A stretch of 64,000 nt of DNA, taken from contig JAJYMC010000033.1 in assembly GCA_021787335.1 (NCBI GenBank), positions 1 to 64,000 of the forward strand. The letters run 5' to 3'. The notes under the pieces are model-generated. The model did no database searches, had not been told where the DNA came from, and was given only the letters and a program-made list of their open reading frames with translations. Position numbers and translations under genes: made by a program. This document shows, piece by piece, positions 8,625 through 17,217 of the stretch. Each line of letters starts with the position of its first letter. The first letter of the stretch is position 1. This DNA comes from Bacillota bacterium (GTDB lineage: Bacteria > Bacillota > Sulfobacillia > JAJYWN01 > JAJZPE01).

Positions 8625-9494
8625 TTAAGCGATTTCCTTGCTGTGAAGGAGCTCGCGAGGGTCGATCGAATGCCGGGCGAAGCCCAGCTTGTATGGCTCT
8701 TTTCCGAAGGCCAGGCTCATCAACTGGGTGAAATAGAACACCGGTAAGTGGTATTGGGTCTTATAGGTCTTTTCCACGAGGCCCTGGCGGCCGTCCAGGT
8801 TGGCCTGGCACATCGGGCAGGCGCAGACGATGGCGTCGGCCCCGGCGGCCTTGGCGGCGTCCAGGATGTCGTGGGTCAGCTTGGCGACGATGTCCGTGCG
8901 GCTGATGGTCAGGCTGGCCCCGCAACACTCGGTCTTGTGTGACCAGTCGACGGTCTCGGCGCCCAGGGCGGTCATCAGCCGTTCCATGCTCTGCGGGTTC
9001 TCGGCGTCGTCCCAACCGGTGACGGCCGGCGGCCGGACCAACAGGCAGCCGTAGTAAGCGGCGACCTTGAGGCCCTTGAGCGGCTTTTGGACCTTGGCCT
9101 CGACGACCTTCGGCCCGATGTCCGCGGCCAGCACCTCGAGGAGCGACTTGGCCTTGACCGTGCCCTGGTACTCCGCGCCGATGACCTGGGACACCTTGTG
9201 GCGGAGGACCTCGTTGTCCTTGGTCTCGTGGATGGTCTGGGCCATCCGGTTATAGCAGGCGGCGCAGGGGGCGACCACGTCGAGGCCCATCTGCTCAGCC
9301 TTGGCCAGGTCGCGAGCCGGCAGGGCCAACGAGAGCAGATGGTTCGTGGCGTGGGCCGAGGTGGCGCCGCAGCAGTTCCAGTCGGGGATCTCGGCCAGCT
9401 CGACGCCGAGGGTCGCGCAGACCGTCCGCGTCGTCTCTTCGTACTCGGTGGCCGTCGAGTGGAGGCTGCATCCGGGGTAGTAAGCGTACTTCAT
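8625..9494 (-). CDS. hdrB: HdrB: CCG-domain subunit with non-cubane [4Fe-4S] clusters
   Basis: 289 aa with two CCG domains. The first shows YYPGCS at the start, then WNCCGATSAH and APCAACYNR; the second shows YGCLLVRP, ECCGASLT and CACPMCQAN. These cysteines hold the two non-cubane clusters that reduce the disulfide substrate. ATG 9494 has GGAGGG just upstream and overlaps hdrC. The physiological disulfide in a bacterium lacking coenzyme M is unknown; DsrC-like proteins are used in sulfate reducers, but none is in the window. Confidence 0.95.
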   Translation of the reverse strand: MKYAYYPGCSLHSTATEYEETTRTVCATLGVELAEIPDWNCCGATSAHATNHLLSLALPARDLAKAEQMGLDVVAPCAACYNRMAQTIHETKDNEVLRHKVSQVIGAEYQGTVKAKSLLEVLAADIGPKVVEAKVQKPLKGLKVAAYYGCLLVRPPAVTGWDDAENPQSMERLMTALGAETVDWSHKTECCGASLTISRTDIVAKLTHDILDAAKAAGADAIVCACPMCQANLDGRQGLVEKTYKTQYHLPVFYFTQLMSLAFGKEPYKLGFARHSIDPRELLHSKEIA

Positions 9495-10126
9495 GAATGT
9501 CCCTCCGTTCCCTCGTGGGCCACGGGCCGACCTTCACGCTGGGCGGCAACCTCTTTCCGCTCGATCTCCCGGACCTTGTCGAAGATGTCCCGGACGGCCG
9601 CGGCGCCGTGGATGCGCTCGGGGAAGAACTTGAGCTTGCCCTGGCGCAGCCAGGTCAGGCCGAGGTCGATGTCCTTTATGAGTTCGAAGGTGGCCATCTT
9701 GTAGCTGAGGATCATCCCCAGCTCGTAGGCCCGGCCGCCGCCGGCGACGGCGTTCAGGAAGGCCCGGTGGAACGCGGCTATGTTGCGCTCCTTGTATGGG
9801 TAACCCTCGCGGCGGGCCATGGCCCTGAGGGTGTCCATGACCGTGGCGATCTCGACCTCCCGCGGGCAACGGGTGGTGCAGGTGGCGCAGGAAGCGCAGA
9901 GCCAGATGGTGGAGCTTTTGAGGGCTTCGTCTTTGAGCCCGAGTTGGACGAGCCGCATGATCTGGCGCGGCTGGTAGTCCATGGCGTAGGAGATCGGGCA
10001 ACCGGCCGAACACTTGCCGCACTGGTAGCAGCTGAAGACGTCAGTTCCGGCCTCTGCGCCCACCTGGGCGGCAAAGGCCGCGCCGGCCGGGCCGACCGCG
10101 GTTAAGTTCAAGACCTCCATCTCCAT
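9491..10126 (-). CDS. hdrC: HdrC: ferredoxin-like subunit of heterodisulfide reductase
   Basis: 211 aa with two [4Fe-4S] motifs, CYQCGKCSAGCPISY and CASCATCTTRCPREVE. It links HdrA to HdrB. The start is placed at ATG 10126 (a second in-frame ATG at 10120 is equally possible, with AAAGGTG 5 bases before it); the reading frame extends to 10306 but that part has no HdrC similarity. It is the first gene of hdrCBA-flxDCBA, all on one strand with overlaps or gaps under 25 bases, so one transcript of about 7 kb is expected. Confidence 0.92.
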   Translation of the reverse strand: MEMEVLNLTAVGPAGAAFAAQVGAEAGTDVFSCYQCGKCSAGCPISYAMDYQPRQIMRLVQLGLKDEALKSSTIWLCASCATCTTRCPREVEIATVMDTLRAMARREGYPYKERNIAAFHRAFLNAVAGGGRAYELGMILSYKMATFELIKDIDLGLTWLRQGKLKFFPERIHGAAAVRDIFDKVREIERKEVAAQREGRPVAHEGTEGHS

Positions 10127-10247
10127 CACCTTTCTTCCTCGCGGATGTCGGACCTCACCGGTCATCGTCCGGTCGTTCTCGATGGTTTTCCCCGGTGGTT
10201 GGTCTGAAGGGTGACTCGCAGCCGCCGTAGCAGCGGCTTGGGGGGAC

Positions 10248-10265
10248 TTGTGAGAGAGAAAACAA
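10248..10265. promoter_or_regulatory. Rex-like operator candidate upstream of hdrC
   Basis: TTGTGAGAGAGAAAACAA is an 18-base imperfect palindrome about 120 bases upstream of the hdrC start. It matches 10 of 14 fixed positions of the Rex consensus TTGTTAA-N4-TTAACAA. Rex senses NADH/NAD+, which would suit an NADH-linked complex. The identity is inferred from pattern only. Confidence 0.35.
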
Positions 10266-10314
10266 GCACAACGATTGGCAAAAACAATAGCCCCGAAGAG
10301 CTTCACACCACCAT

Positions 10315-10342
10315 AGCACGATACTCCGGTACCGTGCTTTTT
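10315..10342 (+). other. hairpin with T-tract in the 364-base gap between hdrC and whiA
   Basis: AGCACG-A-TAC, a TCCG loop, then GTA-C-CGTGCT (10315-10338), followed on the plus strand by TTTTT. It has the form of a rho-independent terminator facing right, although no plus-strand gene precedes it. It may end a short plus-strand RNA or serve as an operator palindrome for the minus-strand hdr operon. Confidence 0.4.
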
Positions 10343-10400
10343 CGGTGAAGGCCATAACTTTCTGTGGTTTCCACGACCCCATGGTTTTCTCCTTCATTAA

Positions 10401-10430
10401 GAAAACTTCACCCCCGTCAAACGGCGGGGG
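10401..10430 (-). terminator. terminator-like hairpin after whiA
   Basis: On the minus strand CCCCCGCCGTTTGACGGGGG folds into a short stem, followed by TGAAGTTTTC. It lies 60 bases past the whiA stop and separates whiA from hdrC. Confidence 0.5.
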
Positions 10431-10490
10431 TTTCGGTCGGGAATGAGTGGTGCGTTTACCTGCGCCGAACCGAGGCGGTAAAGCCGCGGT

Positions 10491-11477
10491 TCAACTGGGA
10501 CCGTCGACCAGTCCGCCGCGGTCTTCGAGCAGTTCGTCGGCGAGTTTGATGAGCCGGCGGAGGCGGTGGTTGATGCCCGATTTGCTGACCCTCGGCCGCG
10601 ACAACTGGCTCAGCTCCTCGAGGGTCGCCTCGGGGTACTCCAGCCGCAGGTTCGCGGCTTCGACGAGGCCCGGCGACAGCGACCGCAGCCCGATCGTCCG
10701 GGCGATCTTCTCGATGGCCTCGCGCTGCCTGGCGGCGGCGTCGGCGACCTTGTCCAGGTTGGCCGTCTCCATGTTGACCAGACGGTTGACCCGGTTGCGC
10801 ATGCCCTTCGTGATGCGGACGTTCTCGTAGTTGAGCAGGGCCCGGTGGGCCCCGATGACGCTGAGGAACCGGCCGACCTGCTCGCCGTCCTTGAGGTAGA
10901 CGATGAAGCTGTCCTTGCGGGCGGCGACGCGGGCCCTGAGGTCGAACGTGGCCATCAGCTCGATGACCTGGTCGGCCAGGGCGCGCCGGGCGAAGACCAT
11001 CTCCAAGTGGTACGGACGCTCGGGCTCGCTGAGGAACCCGGAGCCCATGAAGGCCCCGCGGAGGAAGGCGCGGCGGCAACAGGCGCGGCCGATGAGGGCG
11101 CTGGGGCTGGAGCCGGTGACCGCCCCGCGCCGGTCGATCAGGCCCAGGTGGTGCAGCATCGACTGGGCCGACCCGTCGGGCATGGCCGCCCTGACCACGT
11201 AGCGGTTGGCCCGGCGGAGCCGTTGCTGACGCTCGACGGTGACCTCGCTGCTCGTGTGGAGCAGCCCTTTGACGAGCGAAAAGGCCTTCCGGGCGACGGC
11301 CGCGTTCTCCGTGGCCAGCTTCAGGTGAAGGTGGCCGGAGCCGTCCGCCCCGCCCGGGCGGGAGATCTCGAGGCTGCCCGCCGCGCGGGTCAGGCCGGCC
11401 AGTTCGGCCAGCCGGCAGCAGTCGCGCTCGATGGGCAACCGAGCCAGTTCATCCTTGGTCGTCTCAGCGAACGACAG
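10491..11477 (-). CDS. whiA: WhiA DNA-binding protein, apparently CTG-initiated
   Basis: WhiA couples a LAGLIDADG-like N-terminal domain to a C-terminal helix-turn-helix (EELSQLSRPRVSKSGINHR). It affects division and sporulation in Gram-positive bacteria. The conserved N-terminus S-F-A-x-x-T-K-D-E-L-A-R is present only if translation begins at CTG 11477, which sits 7 bases after GGAGGTG and overlaps the yvcK stop codon. The next ordinary in-frame start, TTG 11438, would lose that conserved block. With the CTG start the length is 328 aa, normal for WhiA. It is the last gene of PHP-rapZ-yvcK-whiA. Confidence 0.93.
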   Translation of the reverse strand: MSFAETTKDELARLPIERDCCRLAELAGLTRAAGSLEISRPGGADGSGHLHLKLATENAAVARKAFSLVKGLLHTSSEVTVERQQRLRRANRYVVRAAMPDGSAQSMLHHLGLIDRRGAVTGSSPSALIGRACCRRAFLRGAFMGSGFLSEPERPYHLEMVFARRALADQVIELMATFDLRARVAARKDSFIVYLKDGEQVGRFLSVIGAHRALLNYENVRITKGMRNRVNRLVNMETANLDKVADAAARQREAIEKIARTIGLRSLSPGLVEAANLRLEYPEATLEELSQLSRPRVSKSGINHRLRRLIKLADELLEDRGGLVDGPS

Positions 11478-12762
11478 ACCGGTTCACCTCCGCCAGCCGC
11501 AGGGCCGCCTTGGCCAACCGGTCGGGGTCGTGGCGGACGAGGCCGGTGGCCGCGATGACCTGGGCCCTGACGGTCTTCACCCGCAGGTCGTCAAGACTGC
11601 GGGGGGCGATCGTCACCGGGTGGGCGCCCTGGTCGTCATAGGCCCGCAAGCGTTCCGGGGCAAGGGCGTCGCCGGGGACGATGACGTAATCGACGGACCC
11701 TGGTCCGAGCTGGTCCACCACCGCCCGCACGTGGCCGGCGGCGTCCAGGCCGTCGGTCTCGCCGGGCTGGGTCATGACGTTGACGATGTAGACCACGGGG
11801 GCCGGCGTCTCCCTGATGGCGTCGGCCAGGTCGCCCACCGCCAGGTTCGGGATGACGCTGGTGAAGAGGCTGCCCGGGCCGAGGATGACGAGGTCGGCCG
11901 CACCGATGGCCTCGACCGCGTCGGGCAGGGCCCGGACGTCGTTCCCCTCCTCGGGCTGGAGGAAGATCCGCCTGATGGGCTTGAAGCTCTTGGAGATGGT
12001 CGTCTCGCCGTAGGCCGAGGTGCCGTCCTCGAACTCGGCGTTGAGGACGACCTTGGACGTGGTCGAGGGCAGGACCCGCCCGCGGATGGCCAGGACGCGG
12101 CTGGACTCGCGGACGGCCTCCTCGAAGTCGCCGGTCAACTCGGACATGGCGGCGATGAAGAGGTTGCCGAAGCTGTGACCGTCGAGCCGACCGCCCTTGA
12201 ACCGATACTGGAATAGTTTCTGCATCGTCGGCTCGGCGTCGGCCAGGGCGACCAGGCAGTTGCGGATATCGCCCGGGGGCAGGACGCCCATCTCCTCGCG
12301 GAGACGGCCGGAGCTGCCGCCGTCGTCGGTGACGGTGACGATGGCCGTGATGTTGCTGGTGTACTCCTTCAGGCCGCGGAGCAGGACGGAAAGACCGGTG
12401 CCGCCGCCGAGGGCGACGACCCGCGGCCCCCGGGCCAACTGGCGCCGGTGATAGATGGTGTCGGCGATGCTGCTGATGCCGGCCGGCAGGACGCCGAGAA
12501 TGATGGTGCGGACGATCCGCTGGACGGCGACGAAGGCCATGGCCGCGCCGACGGCGGCGAGGAAGGCCCCGCGAACGGCCCGGCTGATGAACCGCCCCGT
12601 GGCGGCCATGGTCAGGTTGCGCATGCCCTCCTCGAGCTGACCGAGAACATGGGCGTCGACGGCCACGGCGAGGCCCGCGGCGATCAGGAAGACGCCCAGG
12701 CTGAAGAGGACGAGCCAGCGTTTCACCCCGACGCCGGGGTAGAACCAGCGTAGGAACCTCAT
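11464..12762 (-). CDS. yvcK: YvcK/CofD-like gluconeogenesis factor with N-terminal membrane anchor
   Basis: 432 aa. Two hydrophobic segments at about 17-34 and 64-82 precede the YvcK/CofD domain, which opens with ALGGGTGLSVLLRGL (GGGTG 119-123) and continues with VTVTDDGGSSGRLR and PPGDIRNCLVAL. In Bacillus YvcK binds UDP-sugars and influences cell-wall synthesis and carbon metabolism. Anchored versions are known in several Firmicutes. The start ATG overlaps the rapZ stop (ATGA). Confidence 0.93.
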   Translation of the reverse strand: MRFLRWFYPGVGVKRWLVLFSLGVFLIAAGLAVAVDAHVLGQLEEGMRNLTMAATGRFISRAVRGAFLAAVGAAMAFVAVQRIVRTIILGVLPAGISSIADTIYHRRQLARGPRVVALGGGTGLSVLLRGLKEYTSNITAIVTVTDDGGSSGRLREEMGVLPPGDIRNCLVALADAEPTMQKLFQYRFKGGRLDGHSFGNLFIAAMSELTGDFEEAVRESSRVLAIRGRVLPSTTSKVVLNAEFEDGTSAYGETTISKSFKPIRRIFLQPEEGNDVRALPDAVEAIGAADLVILGPGSLFTSVIPNLAVGDLADAIRETPAPVVYIVNVMTQPGETDGLDAAGHVRAVVDQLGPGSVDYVIVPGDALAPERLRAYDDQGAHPVTIAPRSLDDLRVKTVRAQVIAATGLVRHDPDRLAKAALRLAEVNRSVVR

Positions 12763-13646
12763 CGCTGCCCCGCTCCCACCGGCTCACGGGAAATGTCCCG
12801 ATGTTCGACCAGCACCGTGTACCCCTTTCCGCGGAGCCAATCGGCCAGGCGCTCGGCGATGACGACGGAGCGATGACGCCCGCCCGTGCAGCCCACGCCG
12901 ATGGTCAGTTGTGACTTGCCCTCGTGCTCATAGTGAGGCAGGAGGAACTCGACCAGACCCTGGACGCGGCGAAGGAACTTCTGCGCCGCCGGCCACTTCA
13001 CAACGTATTCGCGGACCCGCTCGTCATTGCCGTCCAGCGGCCGCAACGTGTCGACATAGTGTGGGTTGGGCAGGAAGCGGACGTCGAAGATGAGGTCGGC
13101 ATCGAGCGGCAGGCCGTGCTTGAAACCGAAGGAGACGAGGGTGATGATCATCCGCTGCAGCCCCTCGTCCCGGGAGAAGATCTCGACGATCTGCTCCCGC
13201 AGCTTCTGCGGGGTCAGGTCGGTCGTATCGATGATCCAGGTGGCCCGACCGCGGAGTTCCTGCAGGCGATGCCGCTCCTCGCGGATGCCCTCGAGGACGC
13301 TCCCCTGTTCGGCCAGGGGATGGCGCCGGCGGGTCTCCTTGTACCGGCGGACCAGGGTCTCGTCGTCGGCCTCGAGGAAGAGGATCTGATAGGGGACGCC
13401 GCTCTCTTCGAGGTACTCCAGGGACTCGAAGAGGCTGTCGAAGAACTCGCCGCCGCGGATGTCGGTGACCAGGGCGACCCTGGTCAGCTTGTTCTCAGGC
13501 TGCGAGCATAGCTCGGCGAACTTGGGGATGAGCCCGGGCGGAAGATTGTCGACGCAGAAATAGCCGAGGTCCTCCAGCGATTGGAGGACGCGGGTCTTGC
13601 CCGCTCCGGAGAGCCCGGAGATGATCACGAAGCGGACGTTCTTCAT
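12759..13646 (-). CDS. rapZ: RapZ/YvcJ nucleotide-binding protein
   Basis: 295 aa from ATG 13646, chosen for the GGAGGT site 7 bases upstream; a longer frame upstream lacks one. P-loop GLSGAGKT lies at 11-18, and the C-terminal domain has the family motif GCTGGRHRSVVIAE. RapZ regulates amino-sugar synthesis in E. coli through small RNAs; in Firmicutes it (YvcJ) is a GTPase/ATPase of less clear role. The position between a PHP gene and yvcK-whiA is the standard Firmicutes arrangement. Confidence 0.95.
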   Translation of the reverse strand: MKNVRFVIISGLSGAGKTRVLQSLEDLGYFCVDNLPPGLIPKFAELCSQPENKLTRVALVTDIRGGEFFDSLFESLEYLEESGVPYQILFLEADDETLVRRYKETRRRHPLAEQGSVLEGIREERHRLQELRGRATWIIDTTDLTPQKLREQIVEIFSRDEGLQRMIITLVSFGFKHGLPLDADLIFDVRFLPNPHYVDTLRPLDGNDERVREYVVKWPAAQKFLRRVQGLVEFLLPHYEHEGKSQLTIGVGCTGGRHRSVVIAERLADWLRGKGYTVLVEHRDISREPVGAGQR

Positions 13647-13678
13647 TGACTGACCTCCCGGGAGCCCTGTCTCCCGGC

Positions 13679-14620
13679 TCAACTTCGGCGGACACGTGGG
13701 TTTTTCCTTGTCTGGTCGGGTTCCGGGGCCAGTTCCTCAGCCAGGGCGACGCGGGCATCGGGGCGTTCGCCGGGTCCGGCCTCGCGGGCGCGGAGGGGGC
13801 GGGCGCGGAGGGGGCGGGCGTTGATGAGATCGGCGGCGCCCACGCCGGCCCGCTCGGCCAGGCGGATGCCTGACTCCAGGCGCCCGACGTTGGCCGGCTT
13901 GTGGGCGTCGCTATCGATGGAGAACTTGACCCCTTCCTTGAGCCCGATGCGGATGAAGTCGACGGTCATGTAGGGGTGGCCGGCGCTGATCTCCAGGGCG
14001 GTGCCGCGGCGGGCGGCGGCCCGGGCCAGTTCGTGGGTGTCGATGTCCAGCTTCAGCCCGGGATGGCTGACGATGTCGATGTTGTAATGGTTGACGGCCT
14101 CGACGATGGCCTTCGTGTTGACCAGACGGGCGCGGCGGCGCATTCGTCGGCTGAGCTTCGACAAGACGAGGTTGTTCAGGATGATGTCGAAGCCGTCGGA
14201 AACGGAGGCCGGCATGATCTGGTAGTGCAGGCCGGCGACCCGGATGTCGAGCTCCTTGAGGGCGCTCCTGGGCACGTCCAGGCGCCCGTCGATGCTGACG
14301 ACGTTGGCCTCGACGCCGGCGAGGAGGCGGATGTCGGCGAAGAGCCGGTTGTAGTGCGTGGTCCGGGCCTTGATGACCTCGAGCGTCTTGACCTCGCGGA
14401 TGCCGATGCCAAGGGCCGCCGGCCCGTGGTCGGTGATGGCCAGCTCGGTCAGCCCCTTTTCCCTGGCCGCGAGGAGGTTGTCTTCGATGGTCCCCTTGCC
14501 GTGGTTGCGGCTGTAGACGGTGTGGGTGTGGTAGTCGGCGAACACCTCGAAGTCGTGGGCGCGAAGGCTTGCGTCGAGCGGGTGCGGCTCATTCCAGGTG
14601 AACCAGTTGTCCTCGGTCAT
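13679..14620 (-). CDS. PHP-domain phosphoesterase (YcdX-like)
   Basis: 313 aa. The metal-binding PHP motifs are visible: DYHTHTVYSRNHGKG at about 29-43, AITDHGP, GVEANV, VAGLHYQI, IVSHPGL and IDSDAHKP. The family hydrolyses phosphoesters with a trinuclear metal site. It begins the rapZ-yvcK-whiA operon with a strong AAGGAGGACC site; its stop overlaps the upstream flank of rapZ. The C-terminal 50 residues are low complexity and include an in-frame RPLRA duplication produced by a 15-base tandem repeat. Confidence 0.88.
   Translation of the reverse strand: MTEDNWFTWNEPHPLDASLRAHDFEVFADYHTHTVYSRNHGKGTIEDNLLAAREKGLTELAITDHGPAALGIGIREVKTLEVIKARTTHYNRLFADIRLLAGVEANVVSIDGRLDVPRSALKELDIRVAGLHYQIMPASVSDGFDIILNNLVLSKLSRRMRRRARLVNTKAIVEAVNHYNIDIVSHPGLKLDIDTHELARAAARRGTALEISAGHPYMTVDFIRIGLKEGVKFSIDSDAHKPANVGRLESGIRLAERAGVGAADLINARPLRARPLRAREAGPGERPDARVALAEELAPEPDQTRKNPRVRRS
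13784..13820. repeat. 15-base tandem duplication inside the PHP gene
   Basis: The unit GCGGGCGCGGAGGGG occurs at 13784-13798 and 13799-13813, with a partial third copy (GCGGGCG). Because 15 is a multiple of three, it repeats the pentapeptide RPLRA in frame. Confidence 0.9.
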
Positions 14621-14733
14621 GGCGTTTGGTCCTCCTTGTCCCGCTGCCGTTGACGGCGTTCCGGGTTATTATGCCCGCGCGTCCCGGCGCGGTTCCGCGC
14701 GTCGTGGGCCGCCCGGCGCCATGGGTACGAAGA

Positions 14734-14760
14734 AGCCCGCCCGGCTTATGCCGGCGGGCT
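14734..14760 (-). terminator. terminator of the EEP phosphoesterase gene
   Basis: AGCCCGCC (14734-14741) pairs with GGCGGGCT (14753-14760); on the minus strand it is followed by TCTTCGT. It lies 39 bases past the stop at 14799. Confidence 0.7.
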
Positions 14761-14798
14761 GATTGACTTTGCGAGCTATTTGACTGATGGGCTTCCGC

Positions 14799-15734
14799 TC
14801 AGCGAGAGGGTGCGCCCTCCGGCGCCACCTCGACGACCACCGGCAGGTGGTCGGAGGCCTGACCCGGGACGGCCGTCCAGGACAACGCCTTGAGCCCGGA
14901 GGACAGCCAGACGAAGTCGATCCGTTCGCCCGCCTGACCGGCTCCCACGCCGAAGGTGCCGTAGCCCGTGACCTTGTCGCTGGTATCGTGGCTATCCTTC
15001 AGCAGGGCGCTGAGTTCGGCCTGCTCCGGCGCTCCCGGCGTGGCGTTGAAGTCGCCGACCAGGATGACCGGGGTCTTCGCCTGCCTGAGACTCCCGACAA
15101 TGGACTCGAGCTGGATCTGGCGGTCCGCCGTGGACAGCCCGAGGTGAGTGTCGATGAAGGTGACCGGCGTGTTCGGCGCGACGTCGATGGTGACGAAGAG
15201 CGCCCCACGCGGCTCGAGCTGACCGGGCAGAGGCTGATTCTGCCGGCCCACGATGGGATACCGGCTGAGGACGGCGTTGCCGTAACCGACCGGGCCGGCC
15301 CCCAGGTTACGGCCGAACGCGTAGTCGTAACCGAGCCGAGCGGCGATCTGCCGGACCTCGTCCTGGAAGCCGCTGCGCGGCATGCGCCGGTCGACCTCCT
15401 GCAGGCCGACGACGTCGGCTCCGGAGCTTCGGATGACCTCGGCGATACGCTCGGTCGAGACACGACCGTCGAGCCCTTCGGCATGGCGGATGTTGAAGGT
15501 CATGACTTTCAACGGCCGCGCCGCGGTGAGCGCCGGGCCCTGGGCGACGGCGGCGGAGACCAACTTGCCGGCGGCCGGCCTGGCATCGATGAGCGAAAGA
15601 TAGCCGAAGAGACCGACCGCGATCACGGCCAACGCGGTCAGCCCGGCGATGAACGAACGCCCCAGATTCCTGGCGCGACGCGGCGGCCGAACATATAGCT
15701 TTCCGCCGGCGACCGGCTTGAGCGGCATGTTCAT
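14799..15734 (-). CDS. endonuclease/exonuclease/phosphatase (EEP) family protein, membrane-anchored
   Basis: 311 aa. An N-terminal basic stretch and one hydrophobic segment (about 29-48, FIAGLTALAVIAVGLFGYL) place the catalytic domain outside the cell. The EEP motifs follow: VMTFNIRH, GLQEVDRR, HLGLSTADRQ, GDFNATPG and SDHLPVV. These supply the metal ligand, catalytic His and Asp of the DNase I-like fold. The substrate (nucleic acid, sugar or phospholipid phosphate) cannot be told. It is transcribed alone from a good promoter at 15814-15842 and ends at a clear terminator. Confidence 0.88.
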   Translation of the reverse strand: MNMPLKPVAGGKLYVRPPRRARNLGRSFIAGLTALAVIAVGLFGYLSLIDARPAAGKLVSAAVAQGPALTAARPLKVMTFNIRHAEGLDGRVSTERIAEVIRSSGADVVGLQEVDRRMPRSGFQDEVRQIAARLGYDYAFGRNLGAGPVGYGNAVLSRYPIVGRQNQPLPGQLEPRGALFVTIDVAPNTPVTFIDTHLGLSTADRQIQLESIVGSLRQAKTPVILVGDFNATPGAPEQAELSALLKDSHDTSDKVTGYGTFGVGAGQAGERIDFVWLSSGLKALSWTAVPGQASDHLPVVVEVAPEGAPSR

Positions 15735-15813
15735 GGTAGATCAGCTCCTGACGCGGTTGAAGCGGCTGCAAGTTCTGGATTCAGAACCTCTTTGTGAAGG
15801 TCTGAAACTGTTC

Positions 15814-15842
15814 ATTGTAGCAGTTATCTTCGCGCCAGTAAA
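15814..15842 (-). promoter_or_regulatory. sigma-A-type promoter for the EEP gene
   Basis: On the minus strand TTTACT (15842-15837), a 17-base spacer and TACAAT (15819-15814). Transcription would start near 15807 and include a leader hairpin (TTCAGA/TCTGAA arms around 15781-15806). Confidence 0.6.
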
Positions 15843-15882
15843 GCCGCGTCGAACAGGCATGTCGAAAAGGCGCGCCGCGCGG

Positions 15883-17205
15883 TCAATCGCGCAACCTGGA
15901 CATGGGCGGTGGCGCGATGACGCCAAGGACGGCCGGACCGGACGCGCCGGTCGCGCCGGGCACGTTCCCCGGCAGGCCGCGCAGGGTGACGTCGGCCAGC
16001 AGAGCGAAGGCGACGGCCTCCTTGGCTTCCGCGGGGAGACCGACGTCGTCCTGGAGGACGACCTGACTCGCCTTCAGGCCGAGGCCGGGGACGGCGGCCA
16101 GGCGGCGCCGGATGGCCGCCACGAGGACCGGGTTATGGGCCCCGCCACCGGCGAGGACCGCCCGCGCCAGGCGTCCGCGCGGGCGGATGAAACGGTCGTA
16201 GGCGTCGGCGATGGACGCCGCGGTGAACTCGGTGGCCGTGGCGATGAGGTCGTCATCCGAGAGCCCCAGGGCCGGCCCTCTGGCCCGCACCCGGACGGCG
16301 AAGGGCCGCCCGAACTCCTCCCGGCCGGTGGACTTCGGCGGCGTCCGCGAGAGGTACGGGTGAGCCATCAACTCGGTCAACAGCTCCGGCGAGACGCGCC
16401 CACGGGCGGCGCGGGCCCCGTCTCGGTCGAAGCCCTCGGCCCCGCCGCTCGCCGACTCGACCAGGGCGTCGATGAGCATGTTACCCGGACCCGAATCGAA
16501 AGCGAAGACATCGGCCAGCCGGCGACCGGCCGGCAGGACGGTGACGTTGGCGATGCCGCCCAGGTTCTGCAGGGCCAGCGAGCGCCGCCGCTCGCCGTAG
16601 ACGAGAAGATCGAAGAGGGGCACGAGGGGCGCGCCCTGGCCGCCCAGGGCCATGTCGCGGCCGCGGAAGCCGCTCACGACGGTAAGGCCGGTCCGCTCGG
16701 CGATCACCGCCGGCTCGCCCAGTTGCAGCGTGGAGGTCAGGGGCCGCGGCCCGCCGGGCAGTTCCACCATGATCGGGTCCGGTTGGTGCCAGATGGTCTG
16801 GCCGTGTGAACCGATGAAGTCGAAGCGGTCGAGAGGCAGCCCGGCTTCAGCCGCGGCCGCCTGGGCGGCCTGGGCGAAGGCCTCGCCGATGGCCACGTTC
16901 AGGAGCGACAGCCGGTCGGCTCCCGCCCGGCCCGGGTCGAACGCTTCGAACACGGAGCGCCGCAGTTCCGGCGGGTATGGCCGGTGGGCCAGCCCGAGAA
17001 GGCTGAGCCGCGGACGCCCGCGCTCCAGCGAATACCGGCCGGCGATCTCGACGGCGGCCGCGGTCACGGCGTCGACGGAGGTCCCCGACATCAGCCCGAT
17101 GACCAGCCGTCGCGGTTTCCTCGCCAGGCGGTCGAGGACGTGCCCCAGGGACCGGGGTCGGCGCTCCTCTTTCAGACGTCCGGTGGGAGTCTTTGCTTCA
17201 GTCAC
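15883..17205 (-). CDS. anmK: anhydro-N-acetylmuramic acid kinase
   Basis: 440 aa. AnmK opens the anhydro ring of anhMurNAc and phosphorylates it to MurNAc-6-phosphate, the substrate of MurQ encoded at 22360-23277. Family motifs present: GLMSGTSVDAV at about 38-48, GSHGQTIWHQP, LQLGEPAVIAERTG, NLGGIANVT, DSGPGNMLID and LAGGGAHNP. A 35-residue Arg-rich extension precedes the usual start. GTG 17205 is used; a later start is possible. It lies 12 bases after the dehydrogenase gene and is probably co-transcribed with it. Confidence 0.95.
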   Translation of the reverse strand: MTEAKTPTGRLKEERRPRSLGHVLDRLARKPRRLVIGLMSGTSVDAVTAAAVEIAGRYSLERGRPRLSLLGLAHRPYPPELRRSVFEAFDPGRAGADRLSLLNVAIGEAFAQAAQAAAAEAGLPLDRFDFIGSHGQTIWHQPDPIMVELPGGPRPLTSTLQLGEPAVIAERTGLTVVSGFRGRDMALGGQGAPLVPLFDLLVYGERRRSLALQNLGGIANVTVLPAGRRLADVFAFDSGPGNMLIDALVESASGGAEGFDRDGARAARGRVSPELLTELMAHPYLSRTPPKSTGREEFGRPFAVRVRARGPALGLSDDDLIATATEFTAASIADAYDRFIRPRGRLARAVLAGGGAHNPVLVAAIRRRLAAVPGLGLKASQVVLQDDVGLPAEAKEAVAFALLADVTLRGLPGNVPGATGASGPAVLGVIAPPPMSRLRD

Positions 17206-17217
17206 TTGAAGCGCCCC

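Noticed and set aside
10155-10397. 80-codon minus frame upstream of hdrC, with a fair ribosome site before an internal ATG
   Set aside because: Composition is unlike a protein, it covers the hairpin and Rex-like site, and nothing recognisable is encoded.
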